Shown here one piece after another: positions 12,104 through 24,119 of a stretch of 64,000 nt of DNA. The notes under the pieces were generated by a model. The model searched no databases. It was not told where the DNA came from and worked only from the letters and a program-made list of their open reading frames with translations. Location of the stretch: contig JANFNE010000005.1 of assembly GCA_024867545.1 (NCBI GenBank), positions 868,001-932,000 of the forward strand, written 5' to 3'. The DNA is from Phytopythium helicoides. Taxonomy: Eukaryota > Oomycota > Peronosporomycetes > Pythiales > Pythiaceae. Numbering within the stretch: the stretch's first letter is position 1; every line of letters starts with the position of its first letter. The translations under genes and the position numbers were made by a program.

Positions 12104-12905
12104 GGCGCTGGCTCCTGGGCGTGCGCGCTCCACGTCGAATTCGGCTCTGCGGGAAGCGCCCAACCGCAATGCCATCCGGTCCGGCGCCTCGGGAGAAAGG
12201 TCGACCCAGCGTTTTACGGCGCGCAGAGCAGGGCGAGCGCGCCGGCAGGCGCAAACAGCCGCGAGAAAAGGGCCGCGGGTCTACCACCGGCACTCGCCAT
12301 TGGGGTGACGCCCCGCGCGTCGAGTTCCGGTGGACTCTCCGCCCAGCGCCGGACGTCCCATAATCGCCGAGGCGCCGATTGCGAGACGCTCCATGGTGGC
12401 GAGCGGAGCGGCGGAGACGAGTCCTAGGGAAGCTGATGCTGATGTGAGTTGATGGAGAGGATATGGAGCCCTGCATACAAGACAGCATAATTACGACCTG
12501 TGGGATTTGATAACCTGGCTATGGAGAGGGGAAACGCACGCTATCAGTTTTGAGGAGCGAGCAGCTCGCGTGCCGGCTTGGCCGCTTGTCTTCAAGTGGC
12601 GGCGGGGGCGGAGCGGCGCTCGAGTGGGCCGCACTGGATCAGCCGATGGCGCAGCTGCTGGAGCTTTTGGAGACTCGCAGGGCCGACATGGGCGATTGAA
12701 GCTCCGCCTCCGAGACTCCACGTGGCCGGCGAGTTCAAGGTGGCGAGCTGCGAGCAAGCTGCGAGCGCTCAAGATGCACGAGAACCAAGGCCACGGCGTG
12801 CAGGAGATGCGTGCATTTTAATGAGAGAAGTGCAGGCCGGCCTGGGGCGAGCTGAGCGCCGAGGCGAGCGAGGAGTGGGGTCGTATCCAGAACCGCGCAG
12901 CCGTG
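12104..12905. other. spacer between permease copies 2 and 3, nothing seen
   Basis: About 800 bp, very GC-rich in its left half. It is the upstream region of copy 2. Only overlapping shadow frames are present. Confidence 0.5.
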
Positions 12906-14898
12906 TCAGGATTCGATGTGCAACTCGCGGAACTGAGCCGTCGTGAAGTTGCGAACGCGCGCGTACACGAGCCCCGCGATCGTGAAGACGGCGACGAGGA
13001 TGCCCGGCACGAGCGTGAAGAAGACGTCCACGGCGATGTACACGAGCAGCCCCGTGGGGATCACCAGCAGGAGCCAGAGCAGCCATCTCGGGCCAGGCAC
13101 TGTCAAGGAGCAAGGATTGTCAGCGTGACCCAACGCGAGCGAGACTTCGACGGCGCACGTACCCTTGAATGGCCGGTCGATCTCCTTGTGGGAGTACCGC
13201 ATCTTGATAAACGCGAACAGGATCAGCAGCTGATAGAACGCCGACAGCGCATTCGTCATGCTCTGAATATCCTCGAAATCGAACTTGATGAGGAGGAAGA
13301 TGATGAGGAGACTGGCGAAGATGGCGTTGTGTGGTGTGTTGAAGCGCTTGTTGCGGCTGGGTTTGCGTGAGGAGCACTCGGTTAGTACTTTGTCAGCACA
13401 AACGACACCCACCAAGCACCACGAACGTACGCCTTGAGGAAGGCCGGAGCAAGTCCACACTCAGCCATGCCAAGGATCTGGAACGAGTCGCAGAATAGTT
13501 CGGCGATGTACATGCCAGCGTTGCTGACGAAAGTGGCGAGCACAATCCAGGTGAGGAGAAATTCACCGCCAATGTCCTTGGCAATGCTCGAGAATGAGCC
13601 GTCCTCCCACGTCGTCCAGTCCGGCGAATTGTAGACCGTCGCGCCGATGAGGGGGACGAGGTACGTCATTGCAATGAGCAGCACCGAGATGAGCAGAGCG
13701 CGTGGGTACGTGCGCGACGGGTTGGACACCTCGCCTCCGAACACCGACATGCCGACAGCGCCGTTGAAGTTCCAGAACAGCGTGTTGATAAGCGTCGACC
13801 AGTCAATCTGTTGGAAGTGGACACAAGGTCAGGAATAGTGCTTCCCCTCTGCGGAAACAACAGCAACACGCACGTCAACGCTGCCGGTCATGCTGACGAC
13901 GTTGTCGTTGTCGTCGTACACGATATCGGCTCGGCGCACTTCGCCGAGGGCACTCCAGTCGCTTCCCTTGATCATGCCCCAAACTGCGAGCACGACGAAT
14001 GGAATCATGACGAAGATCGACATGACAGCCATGCCGCCACCGACAATTCGAATTCCAAGAAGGTTCGGGAGCGTCAGGACAATTGCGATCGCAGCCTTGA
14101 CAAAGTATTCTGAGACCGGGTTGCCGAACTCGCCGTATGCATCCGTGAAGGTCGACACGGCAAGCGCCGGGTAGATGGCGTTGTCGATGACACCCGAGAC
14201 CCAGGCCCAGTACCCCGTCTGGAATCCCCAAAAGGGACCGAAGGCATTAAGCACCCAGACCGTGTAGCCGCCTAGCGGTGTACGAGCACAGCGTTGGCAA
14301 AATTCGCGTAGATCCTAGCTTCTTGCAGGTACGACGAGGCTTACCATCTTGCGGGTACGCTGTACTGAGCTCCGCCGTGATGTAGGCGATCGGGATGCCC
14401 CAAATGAAAGGGAAGAGCAGGAGGAAGATAATGCCGACAAGGGGTCCGCCGGCTGAGATTTCGGAAGATGCGTTAGCAAGAGGCGACTAGACAAAAGGCC
14501 AGGACAGCTCCAAACGTACACGACATGACATACTCGGAGCCGACGGGTCCGCCGCTCACCTGTATTACGCCAAGGCCATCGTCAGCGAGACCGCCCAGCC
14601 AACCCCCTGTCTCTAGATGTGACGGGACGCACCGAGAAGTAGCAGAGCCCGACGACCGAGAGCGTGCCGAGCACGCGGTGTCCCTGCTCTTTGATGAGCG
14701 ACAGCCGCGCCGTGGCCGAACCGCGGCCGTCTCCGAGCTCCACGACGCTCACATCGCGCAGTCTGTTGCGACCAAATCCCCCGATCCGAGTCAGCCCCCT
14801 CGCCTCCGCATGGCGCGAGTCCGTAGCTGCTGGCCGCACCGCTCCAGCTTCGGCGTCGTGTGCACCTCGAAGGCCGAGTTGCTGCGAGGCGTCTCCAT
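12906..14898 (-). CDS. APC-superfamily amino acid/polyamine permease, copy 3
   Basis: Third tandem copy. Exons: 14898-14840, 14762-14633, 14559-14520, 14452-14345, 14271-13874, 13807-13431, 13356-13163 and 13099-12906, 499 aa. The start [20 protein letters not shown] again matches the N-terminal pattern of its siblings. The terminal exon is one codon shorter than in the other two, ending RELHIES. Core motifs ([42 protein letters not shown]) are intact and there is no frameshift. Third positions are more GC-rich than in copy 1, as in copy 2. Confidence 0.9.
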
Positions 14899-15279
14899 GG
14901 CTGCGGCCAGGCCCAGGCGAGTCGATGTGTGGCGCTGTGGGCGAGCAGCTCGCCAGCGATCAGCAGGCTGGCCGGAGGAGCAGCAGGAGCGATCGTCGCG
15001 ACGATGTGTGGAGCTCCCTGCGGCCAGTGGCTCAGACGCGTTCGGTCTCTGCGCGGCTCACCTCCCACTGTGTCGACCTGTGGGATCGCATTCACGCGGC
15101 CATTCTGATATGATATTGAAGATTGGAAGAGAGCCGATTAAAGCGGGAAGAGACCTTTCATAGGTGATACCAAGCCCATCCACCGTGAGAAATAAGTTCG
15201 GATCAAAGCGAAGTGACACGCATCGGATGCGCAACGACCTGACTGGCACTCACTATACTTCGTCCGACATGGCCGATCT
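14899..15279. other. spacer between permease copy 3 and channel gene
   Basis: About 380 bp. It holds the upstream region of permease copy 3 and the 3' flank of the channel. No gene is supported. Confidence 0.45.
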
Positions 15280-18200
15280 TCAGCGTTCTCTTTTTCCTCC
15301 GATCGATCTTCTGTCACAAGTTCTCGCGCTGCTTGCATCAACAGTAGGCTGCCTGTCGCAGCCATGGGAGCTCCACAGCGACACTGGCGAGGATGAGTGC
15401 AGTACTAGTCGAACATGTACTTGTCCTGGTCGTGCAGCCTCCTCGTAGTGGGCGTTGGTGTTGTCCTCGTCGTTGTCGGTGTAGTCGTAGTCGTTCCCGT
15501 CGTCGAGGCGATCATCGGCGTGCAGCACGGCGCGCGTAAGGTCCGCGAACTTTTGCACTCGAGCTCGCAGCTCCTCACGGAAGATGAGCGATTTCACGGC
15601 CTCGTGCAGCAGCGCAGCCGCGTGAATGTGGTTCAGCCGGTAGGTCATGCGCTCCATCTTGCGGATCTTGCTGCCCTTGAGAAGCGCGCGCCACTTCTGG
15701 TCGATCTCGATCGTGGTCGGAAGGTCCATCACGCGCGCCTCGTTCACCTGGTGGATGGCATGCGTTTCAGCGAGCTTGCAAACTCCAGCATTATTCATGT
15801 GAAGAGCGGTGAACATGTACCACATCCAGCACGAACTTGCCCAGCTTCGGGCCACCTCGCTGAAAAACACGCAGTTCCCATTGTACACAGAGATGTCCAA
15901 GAACTCTGCCATCATAAAGCACAATCAGCAACATTTAAGTGCATCGTTGTAGCAATGCTACTAACCAATGAACGTTATCATTTCCTTCACAGATGCCTCG
16001 CTGTCCGGTCCGAAACCGAGCGGTTCTTCCAGTTGTTGCAGTAGCTTTGGTAGCATGTGCCACTCGATGCATCCGGTCGCCTCCGGATCAAAGATGGACC
16101 ATGTTTCCACAAAATTCTCGTACTGGAGGTTGCAGCTCCAACGGTTAGTGGTGCATGGATTCCACATCCATTGCCAATTCGAGTGCTTGTACGTACATGT
16201 TGAGGCAACTAGAACGCCGCTGGCTCGATCCTTTTCATTCGCAAAGCCCTCAAGAATGACGGCGATGACAATATTGAGAAGGATGAAGGTCACGAGCATG
16301 GTGAAGCTGCAGAAATAGGCAAAAGCGATTCTTGTGCCGCAGCCATTCAGTGGAATACACCCATCGAAGTTGGAGAAGCCACACATCAGCGCACTGAATG
16401 GTGGATCGGAACGCAGTTGGTCGTGGAGGCCAATTCGTGCATCATGTCGTTCCAACGCTCTCCTGTGGCACATCGAAACTACCGAGTTTCACAGCAGGCA
16501 TTCAAGATATTAGTCTTCGCAAGCTCGAGTAATAATTTTGTGCACGTACCAGAGTGATCATTGCACGCCCGATTGTTTGAAATTGGCGTGCGGGGTCACC
16601 AAATTGCCAAATTGGACTTTGGCAAATAGCTGAACTCCCATTGCCGCATAGATGAAAAACACTAGAAACAGAAATCCGCCAACGTAGACGAGTGAGGGCA
16701 GTGTGATAACGAGGGTGTTCACTAATTGTCGCAGCGATGGTGCTGCCTGGATAAGCTTGATAAGTCGCGCAACTCGTACGCTACGGATAGTCGATGCCGA
16801 TGTTCCGACTGCATACCCGCCTGCCCATGTGTAGATAATGCCAAAGCAAGATCCGACAACAATGACAAAATCAAAGATGTTCCAAGAGTCCTTCCAGTAG
16901 TATCGCCCTAGACCAACAACCTTGACAATGGCCTCGACAGTGAACACAACCGTAAAGAAGTAGTTCGAGTAATCGATTGCCGCTTGGTACAAGTCTTCTT
17001 CACCAAAGTATGACAAGCCCATCATGAACGTATTGAGGATGATACACCCCATCGCAAAAGTCTCCAACTCACTACTTTTTGCGATCCGAAAGAAACAGCG
17101 GCGGTATTTGTCTCGAGGCACCTTTGTGCTTTCGCTCCGGCCGGAGATTGAAAATCGCCTCGCTTATCATTAGCCACTCGCGTTGAGGACCGGAGAGCAT
17201 ATACGTGCCATCAAGCTTTTCTTTCATCTTGTTGAAATTTTCGATCACGACACCAATGAAGAGTTGGATGATAAAAAATGAACCGAGGAAGATGAACGCA
17301 ATGAAAAACAGTGTCCAGCCCTCCCGGTAATTCGGGATTGGTTGCATGTCAATCGCTGTTGCGTCTACACCTGCGAGCATAACCGTGACCCAACCTTCCG
17401 TTGTGCTGATTTCAAAAAAAGTCAAGAGCGCCTGCAACACGTTGTCAAAGTTTTGTGGGATTGTGTTGCTCCAAGTAGCATTCAGGAATCCACAAAGCTG
17501 CCGAGACGTGAGAAGGTTATCAGCGATCTCCTGATACGCAACAGCAATTGATTCATTAAACCAAAGCTGTTCATCCATTGTAAGATTGTTCCATGGACGA
17601 GGGTATGTGATAAGGTCCTGTTGCTCCGTCAAAAGTCCGTCGAAGGCGTCTCCATTGCAGGAATACAATTTTCCCTTGAGATTGTTGACAGCGATTATGC
17701 TGAAGATGGTGAGTAGAAGCAAGCACACCATGAGAACGTTAACCATCTGCGGGATGGAGGCAAATAACGAGCTGACAACTAGCTTAAGTCCCGGGTTTCG
17801 ATTGATGAGGCGGAGAGGGCGTAACGCTCGAAAGGTGCGCAGACTTTTTATCACCTTGAGAGTAGAAGTTCCTTGAAGACCAGGTATAGCAATCGCTGTA
17901 ATAACAAAATCCATCACATTCCAGTTATTGCGCAAGTATGCATAATTGTTGAGTATAAACCCTGTGCAATGACTTTGAGGACAACTTCCGTGACGAAGAA
18001 GAGCGTGAGCGTGAAATCAACCCACGTGAGCATGTCGACAAAGATCCGTCTGGAGCGTTTAATGGGTTGTCTAGAGCCACCGAGATTGTACTCGCTGCGA
18101 TTAACACCAGCACAATCTTATCAAAATATGGATGATGCACAATATTCCAGGCGTTTACTCGAATCGGGTTTCGCGAACCCAGGATGAATAATGACCGTCC

Positions 18201-21189
18201 AGTTGGGCGTTGTGGGGGTTTCTCAACCTTTCGATCTGGAGTCAAGTCGCCCATGGTTGCGAGGCGATGAGCACTATTAAATACATGCGACTTTGTCTTG
18301 GATGTGGTCGAATTGCCGCTGTCGTCGTCGCCTCCTGCAAGTCGGACAATTGAGCTTCGCCGGCGTCCGTTTGTTCGTTGCCGTTTGCTCGACACGCGCG
18401 AGCTATCTTGTGTCCACACGCCGTTCCGTTACAGACATATTCATTGAGGTTGACCTCATGGGTGCAACGCGTGATTTTCGCCTTAGTTCCTCTTTTTCGT
18501 GCATCAACAATGTCCCTGTAGCATCTGGTCCTCAAAATTGCTCAGCAAAATAGCCAAGAACAGGTTCAAAATGATGAAGTTGCCGAAAATGACCAGAGAG
18601 AGAAAATAAACAATAGATGGCCAGCCAATGGATCGCCAGCCGTCAAACAACACATTGTTCCAGTTCTCACCGGTCAGGATTTGGAATATCGTCACTGTAG
18701 ACCACAGAATCGTGTCAAAGTTGGAGCGCGGTATGTAGGCTGCTGTCTCGGAGAGGGGTACTGGAAACCCAGCAGCATCAAATCGAAACTGGTTCCCGAA
18801 CATCTGCATGCCGACAAGTGCATATACGTACATGAAGAGCAGAAGAAGCACGCTGAAATTGCCAATTTCCTGAATGGTGCTAAGAATGGTCAGCAGGAGC
18901 TTTTGCAGTGATGGCCACGATCGCGCAAGCTTGAACAGTGTGAAGATTCGGAAAGATCGCAACCCTGTGAACGAACTGATCGTCGATGCCTGCTGTTCAG
19001 AAGAAGGTAAGAGAAATGCTGGTGGCGATACACTAATCTCGATTAGAGCCAGCACCACAAGCACTGCGTCGAATACGTTGTAGCGGTCTGCAACCCAAAG
19101 GCGCTTGCCCAATCCAATAAGTTTAAGTAATACCTCAACAGAGAAAGCGACAGTGAGCGCAAAATTGAGCTCGTCTACTGTCGAAACAAGCTTGTGGTCA
19201 ATTGGATACTGATCGAGTGACAACATCACCGTGTTCACCAAAATCAAAGAAACGCGAACGAGATTAAAGAGCCAGTGGTCCACAATGGCGCGGATCATTG
19301 CTCGAAACCGTGATTTTGGTGGAATATCAAAGTCTTTCGCCAGTTTGCGGGCAGAGAGAGAAATCTCCTGTCGAGTTTTTCGCTCTTCAGCTTCTAGTAG
19401 TGACGCATCTGAGAAGTTTTCCCAAATCACAGCCAGCGCTAAATTCAAAATGAAATACGACCCAATAATGACGAACGAAACGAAGTAGATGGTGGCTGTA
19501 GTACCGTAGCCAGTGTCTTGTAGCATGTACATGATATCGGTCCAACCTTCGCGAGGCAGACAGATGAAGAGAACAATTGCAGCCTGACCAATATGGTCAA
19601 ACATTCCCAAGCCAAAGTTTAAGTCTGAATTGTAGGTGGCAGTGTGCAAAACCCGTTTGCTGATCTCAGAGTTTGGGTGTGTAAATCGGAAATTGCCGTA
19701 GCGGTCATAATCTGACCCACAAGTCTACACTCCACAATACACACGTTAGGCTGTATAGAGGGCACGATAGGCACGGAAAGAAATGTGATTGAGCACTCAC
19801 CTGATCCACAGGACACTGGCGATAGTAATTTGTATTGAGGCTACAGTACTGCGCAGTCTCTTCTACTGCAATCGGCCAATAACACTCGCGCGGTGTTTTC
19901 CATGGCGACGTGTCGTGGGTCCAAGACGAATCCTCCAGTGGTATCAGAATATCACCGTCGCCACCGCTCTCGTTGTACGTACAAGCATACTGCGAAACGT
20001 TTGCAAGAGCGGCGTCCTGGTAGACTGACATTTGGCCGAAAGTTAGTGATGGGTCAAGCCGGAGTGGATACGGAGTCAAACGGCAGCGAGAGTGCATGAC
20101 GCCACTCCAAAGCTGCACGCCAATAACGCCATAGAGGAAGAAGAGAAAAAACATAAATGCAACAACGGTCAGTAGCTCTGGAATTGACTGGAGCAGAGCC
20201 GTCACAAGTTTCTTGATGCCCGAAACGGCGTTGAGGAAGCGCAGTGGTCGTAAGACACGTAGTGCCTTCATCCCAGAAACGCTAGGAATCCCTGGAAATG
20301 CCGCCACGATGCCGACAAAGACTACAAGAAAGTCTATCCAGTTCCAAGGATCCATCAGGTAAGCGCCTTCTCACCAATGAAACCCATCGCGATGATCTTC
20401 AGACTGCACTCGATCGAGAATAGTATAGTGAAAATCGTGTCGGCATAGTTGGCGACAGTATTCCGCAAGGAACCACTGCTAACGAGATCTCCATCCGCAT
20501 CTACATGTCGAAGGTCAACGATCGCGAGAGTAATTGTATTGGCAAATATGAGAAGCAGAATGAACTGGTCGAACAGCTTGGAGGTCACAACCCAAATTAC
20601 CCGTCGGCGGAAACTGCTTGATTCATCCAATATCCCCATCGAACACGTTGCGAACTGATCAGGAATACGATCAAAACCCAATTGTTAGTAAACTCGTCGC
20701 GTTTCGTTTTGAGCTACACATTTACACTGTACCAAGAAATCGCTTCCCATGCGCGAAGAAGTTGTAGCGGTCAGCAATATCAGCCGATCCGTCGTCTTCT
20801 GGGTAGGACCCGGGCGAGGCATTGATCATGGACTGCACGAGATCGCTAGCGACTGGGGAGTTTTCATCGTAAAAAGTGGTGAATTGCTGCAAAGAGGATA
20901 ACCGAGACTGGGTCTGTCGTCTCTGGTACAGACTGTCGGCACTCAGTTGGTGAACGCTTGAGGTAATTGCCACAGCTTCATCATTGAGTGGCACACCTTT
21001 GCCTAAAACATTAGTGTTGCTATTGCCACGCGCGAGCGATTTCACAGAAGAACGAGACACAGGCGGCGAAAGTTCACTTCCTCGCACGATTGTCCGGTTC
21101 CTCTCGACCGTGGTGCGGAAGATGTTGAGCGCCAGATTGGTCGCCGTGCCTGATCCGATATTGGCATTATGGCGCCCATAGCCCGCCAT
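15280..21189 (-). CDS. four-domain voltage-gated Ca2+-type channel alpha subunit, with indels
   Basis: Plasma- or flagellar-membrane pore of 24 transmembrane segments. Exons: 21189-20728, 20654-19801, 19724-16550, 16478-15966 and 15905-15280 (or a stop near 15415 in another frame), about 1,875 aa once indels are ignored. S4 voltage sensors are visible in all domains (KALRVLRPLRFL, RSFRIFTLFKLAR, KSLRTFRALRPLRLI, RSVRVARLIKLI). P-loops read PREGWTD, LTGENWNN, TTEGWVT and ATGERWND, so the selectivity ring is EEEE as in CaV channels. An EF-hand-like tail follows (FVETWSIFDPEATGCIEW). Eight single-base breaks at about 20357, 18525, 18408, 18064, 17958, 17128, 16576 and 16408 each switch into a frame that continues the conserved channel. 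Exon phases close exactly if they are ignored. Confidence 0.88.
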
Positions 21190-21476
21190 CCTGAGCGATG
21201 CCAGAGCAACCAGACAGAGCAAGAACTACGACTTGTGTATGCCAGAGCACAGAGCAGCTTGGAAGCGACGCTTCAAGACTTGAACAAATCCGAGTCGCTT
21301 TTGATATCAAGGAGTTTCAATACCATTAAGCGCCGCAATAACCGAGCGAGAAAGCCTTGGGTACAGTCGGGTGCATCAAGTGATGGATGCGCTCTGTATT
21401 GTACATTGACTCGTCCGTACTGATACTATCGTAACTCTACCACAGATTCTCTCCTTCCTAACACTATTCAAACGAT

Positions 21477-23284
21477 TTACAAGCGAACTGGAGCAAAGCT
21501 ACCGTGCTGTTCTTGCACAAGCCACACATCGTCGACAACCTTGCCGTACAACCCCTGAGCCGCAGGATTTTCGGGGTCGGCCTCGACCTGCTGCCAGCGC
21601 ACGTGTGTCGCATTATACACTTGCAGTCGGGAGTATCCGAAGATCGAGTTTCGGAATGCATCCCAATTGGCCGCAGGCAGCTCAAACTCCTTTCGCATGA
21701 CCGACAGAATGTACTGGCCGGATGCGCCGGTGAGAATATGCGTGGTTGCTCGCATGTTGCGAGTGCGTTGCCACGTCTGTGACTTGTACACGTCGAAAGC
21801 TCGTTCATAGTTGTGCTGGTGACCGCAGATGTAGAGATCCACACCCTGCTCATAGAACATGTCTTCCAGTCGCTCACGCAGGAATGCCGCCTTCTTGCCG
21901 CAGTTGTCTGCATCTGACGTGCAGTACATCGGTCGATGACCCATGACGATAATCCACGGCGTCTGTTCACGATTGGCGTTGGCTCTTTCGAGGTCCTGAC
22001 GCAGCCACTCCTCTTGCCGCGCCACTAGGTCTCCGTCGATATCCAGCGTCTTCTTGAAGTAAATCTCGGTCGAGATGACGGCAAAATGCACAAGTCCGAC
22101 GTCGTACGAGAAAAACCAGTTGTTCGGAGCTTCGCCATGCTTGGAATGCACCACGCCAGTGTTGGACGGCATGAGGCGAAAGCGCTCCGAGTAGTGCGAG
22201 AACACGCCGTGAACTTCGTGGTTGCCTGGACAGACCATGAAGGGCACGGCGGCTGCGATGGGCTCGATCTCCTGCATAAAGATATCCCCTACGTGGCCAT
22301 CAGCGAGGTGCAGGTCGTACGCGTAGTCGCCCATCGACACGACTGCGTCCACAGCTCCTTCCGCAACCTCCGATTGCATCATGGGGAGTGTCGCTGCATT
22401 TTGGTAGCCAATGTCGCCGGTCACAAGAAAGCGCATAGGGAGTGCGGCCTTGGTCTGCTCGCGAGACGGCGCCGTGCGGAAGGAGAACGGGATCGACCAT
22501 GACTTGTAAGCTGGGTTCCCGACCACGTAGGTGTAGCGTTCGTGCGTGTCCAGACCTTCCAGCACAGCTAGGTGCAGCCACCGCTTGGTGCGCTTCGGGC
22601 CGTCGTCCACAAAGAGGGTTGTGTTGGCCAGCACTGTGGCATCGAGACGCGTCGAGTCGTTAATGTTGACGCGGTAGCCCTTGGCGACCTTGACCACCGA
22701 CGGCCCGTTGTCACAGGGCTCCATTGTTGTCCACTGCACGGCCATGCTGCTCGGGTGCTTGCCGTACGCCGTGTGGACGTGCTTGGGGCGGCACTTCTCA
22801 GCCTCGGGGTCTGCGTAGATGGCATTGACTCCTAGGCGGTGTAGGGCCGACCAGCCGTGGAACACGGAGCCAACCATGAACTCGACTTCAGGTCCGAGCT
22901 CGGCATCGAGGTCCAGGAACGCCGTGTGCGTGGTCCAACTTGCCTCGTCCGACGTGTAGGTGCGCGCCTTCTCGACTCGAAAGGCGCCGAGGTCATCACC
23001 GATGCGCCGGAAGCGCACCTCAGCCTCCTCGACGTCTCTGCAGGACTGCCAGGGGCTCTCGAGCGCCTTGGTGCGGTCGTTCTTCTTGGTGAGGCTCACC
23101 TTGCGGATGTACGTGCGGCGCGTGGACCACTCGACCACGGCGCGCGCGCCGCCCAGCACGAACGAGCGCACGTTGTAGGGCACGCAGTTCTCCACCTCGC
23201 GCTTCTGCATCTCGCTGCGCTCGTCGTCGCTCAGCCGCGCGAACTCGCGATCGTCCAGCAGGTGCACCGACGCCTGCGCCAACG

Positions 23285-23321
<37 letters not shown>

Positions 23322-23348
23322 GCGCTGGGGCCGGCAGGCGGGAGCCAT
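21477..23348 (-). CDS. secreted purple acid phosphatase (metallophosphoesterase)
   Basis: Hydrolyses phosphate monoesters at a binuclear metal centre, probably outside the cell or in vacuoles. Single exon, 623 aa, at the long end of the plant/oomycete PAP range. A signal peptide with a poly-leucine core (LSLLLLLLLLLATLAQAS) is followed by a Fn3-like N-domain (SSMAVQWTTMEPCDNG). All five metal-ligand blocks are present in order: GDIGY, GDYAYD, GNHE, VMGHRPMYC and GHQHNYER. The leucine tract is encoded by a CTG repeat. The gene is divergent from CysRS. Phosphate-responsive expression is common in the family but is not shown here. Confidence 0.93.
23289..23316. repeat. (CAG/CTG)n trinucleotide run coding for signal-peptide leucines
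   Basis: About nine CAG units on the + strand are read as CTG (Leu) codons in the acid phosphatase signal peptide. The tract is a likely site of length polymorphism. Confidence 0.85.
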
Positions 23349-24119
23349 GGCGGCGGTGGCTTTGAGGCGAATGGCGAAGTGGCGAGACGGCGGATCGAGG
23401 ACGACGGATGCGAAGAGATACGTACGCGAAGCGACACCAACGGCTGGGGAGATTCGGGGTACTTGGGTTTTGTATTGAAGGGAATCTTTGGCTCAGGATG
23501 GCAGGACGCCGCGCGTATTCAAATTTGAGTTTACAATTGGGACACGGTGAGACCTTCTCTGCCACTCGCGTGGAGCTCACGATGGCTACGCCTGCCTTCT
23601 CCGGAGAACACGGGCGTCGCGTCCAAGTCGCTGCCGTAGCTCGACCGGAGCGTCTGACGAGCTCGCGTTGGCGGAAGCGACTGTTGACCCAGTGGCAGCG
23701 ACGGTCTGCTGTATTATAATGCTGTATTATAATGCTGCTCGTGGCTGCTCGAATGTGAGGTATCGACTCTCAAAGCGTCGGCAATCGTGACGAGTGCGAT
23801 CCTAACATGGGATCAACACGTGGGGCTCGGATCCAACGGTTGATCGCCGGAAGTCGCACTGACGAAATGGCCGCTCTGACTCAGCCGGATGCGCCTCCCT
23901 CATTGGCCGATACTCTCCTCTGACTCGCATGAATATCCACCAATCAAATAACGCCATTCCCACCTCGCTTGGGTACAAAACGTCCCAAATCGATCCAATC
24001 ACCACCGGCCGTCCTACCCATTTTCATCCAATAGCTGGTCGTGGACCCTAACGCGTGTCCATTGCTCCTACCTACCACTCGAGCAGCTCCACCAGCTCCC
24101 CCCGCCCCGCCCCACGACC
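23349..24119. other. bidirectional promoter region, PAP / CysRS
   Basis: About 770 bp between two divergent ATGs with no supported gene. A 13-bp unit (CTGTATTATAATG) is repeated in tandem at about 23708-23733, followed by a partial third copy. Confidence 0.5.
23708..23733. repeat. 13-bp tandem duplication in promoter region
   Basis: Two exact head-to-tail copies of CTGTATTATAATG in the spacer between the divergent phosphatase and CysRS genes. They contain AT-rich TATTATAAT cores in an otherwise GC-rich area. Confidence 0.8.

Noticed and set aside
15240..15450. Alternative channel stop giving a C-terminus LHDQDKYMFD near 15415
   Set aside because: Plausible tail, but it needs another frame change inside an Asp-rich stretch; kept only as an alternative to the in-frame stop at 15280.
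15415..16044. 209-codon frame on the + strand
   Set aside because: Antisense of the channel C-terminal region.
15280..21189. Calling the channel a pseudogene because of eight frame breaks
   Set aside because: No nonsense mutations beyond those caused by the shifts, all functional motifs kept, and similar indels occur in essential genes such as the PP2A scaffold, so sequence error is more likely.
22857..23528. 223-codon frame on the + strand
   Set aside because: Antisense of the acid phosphatase and its upstream region; His/Gln/Arg-biased.
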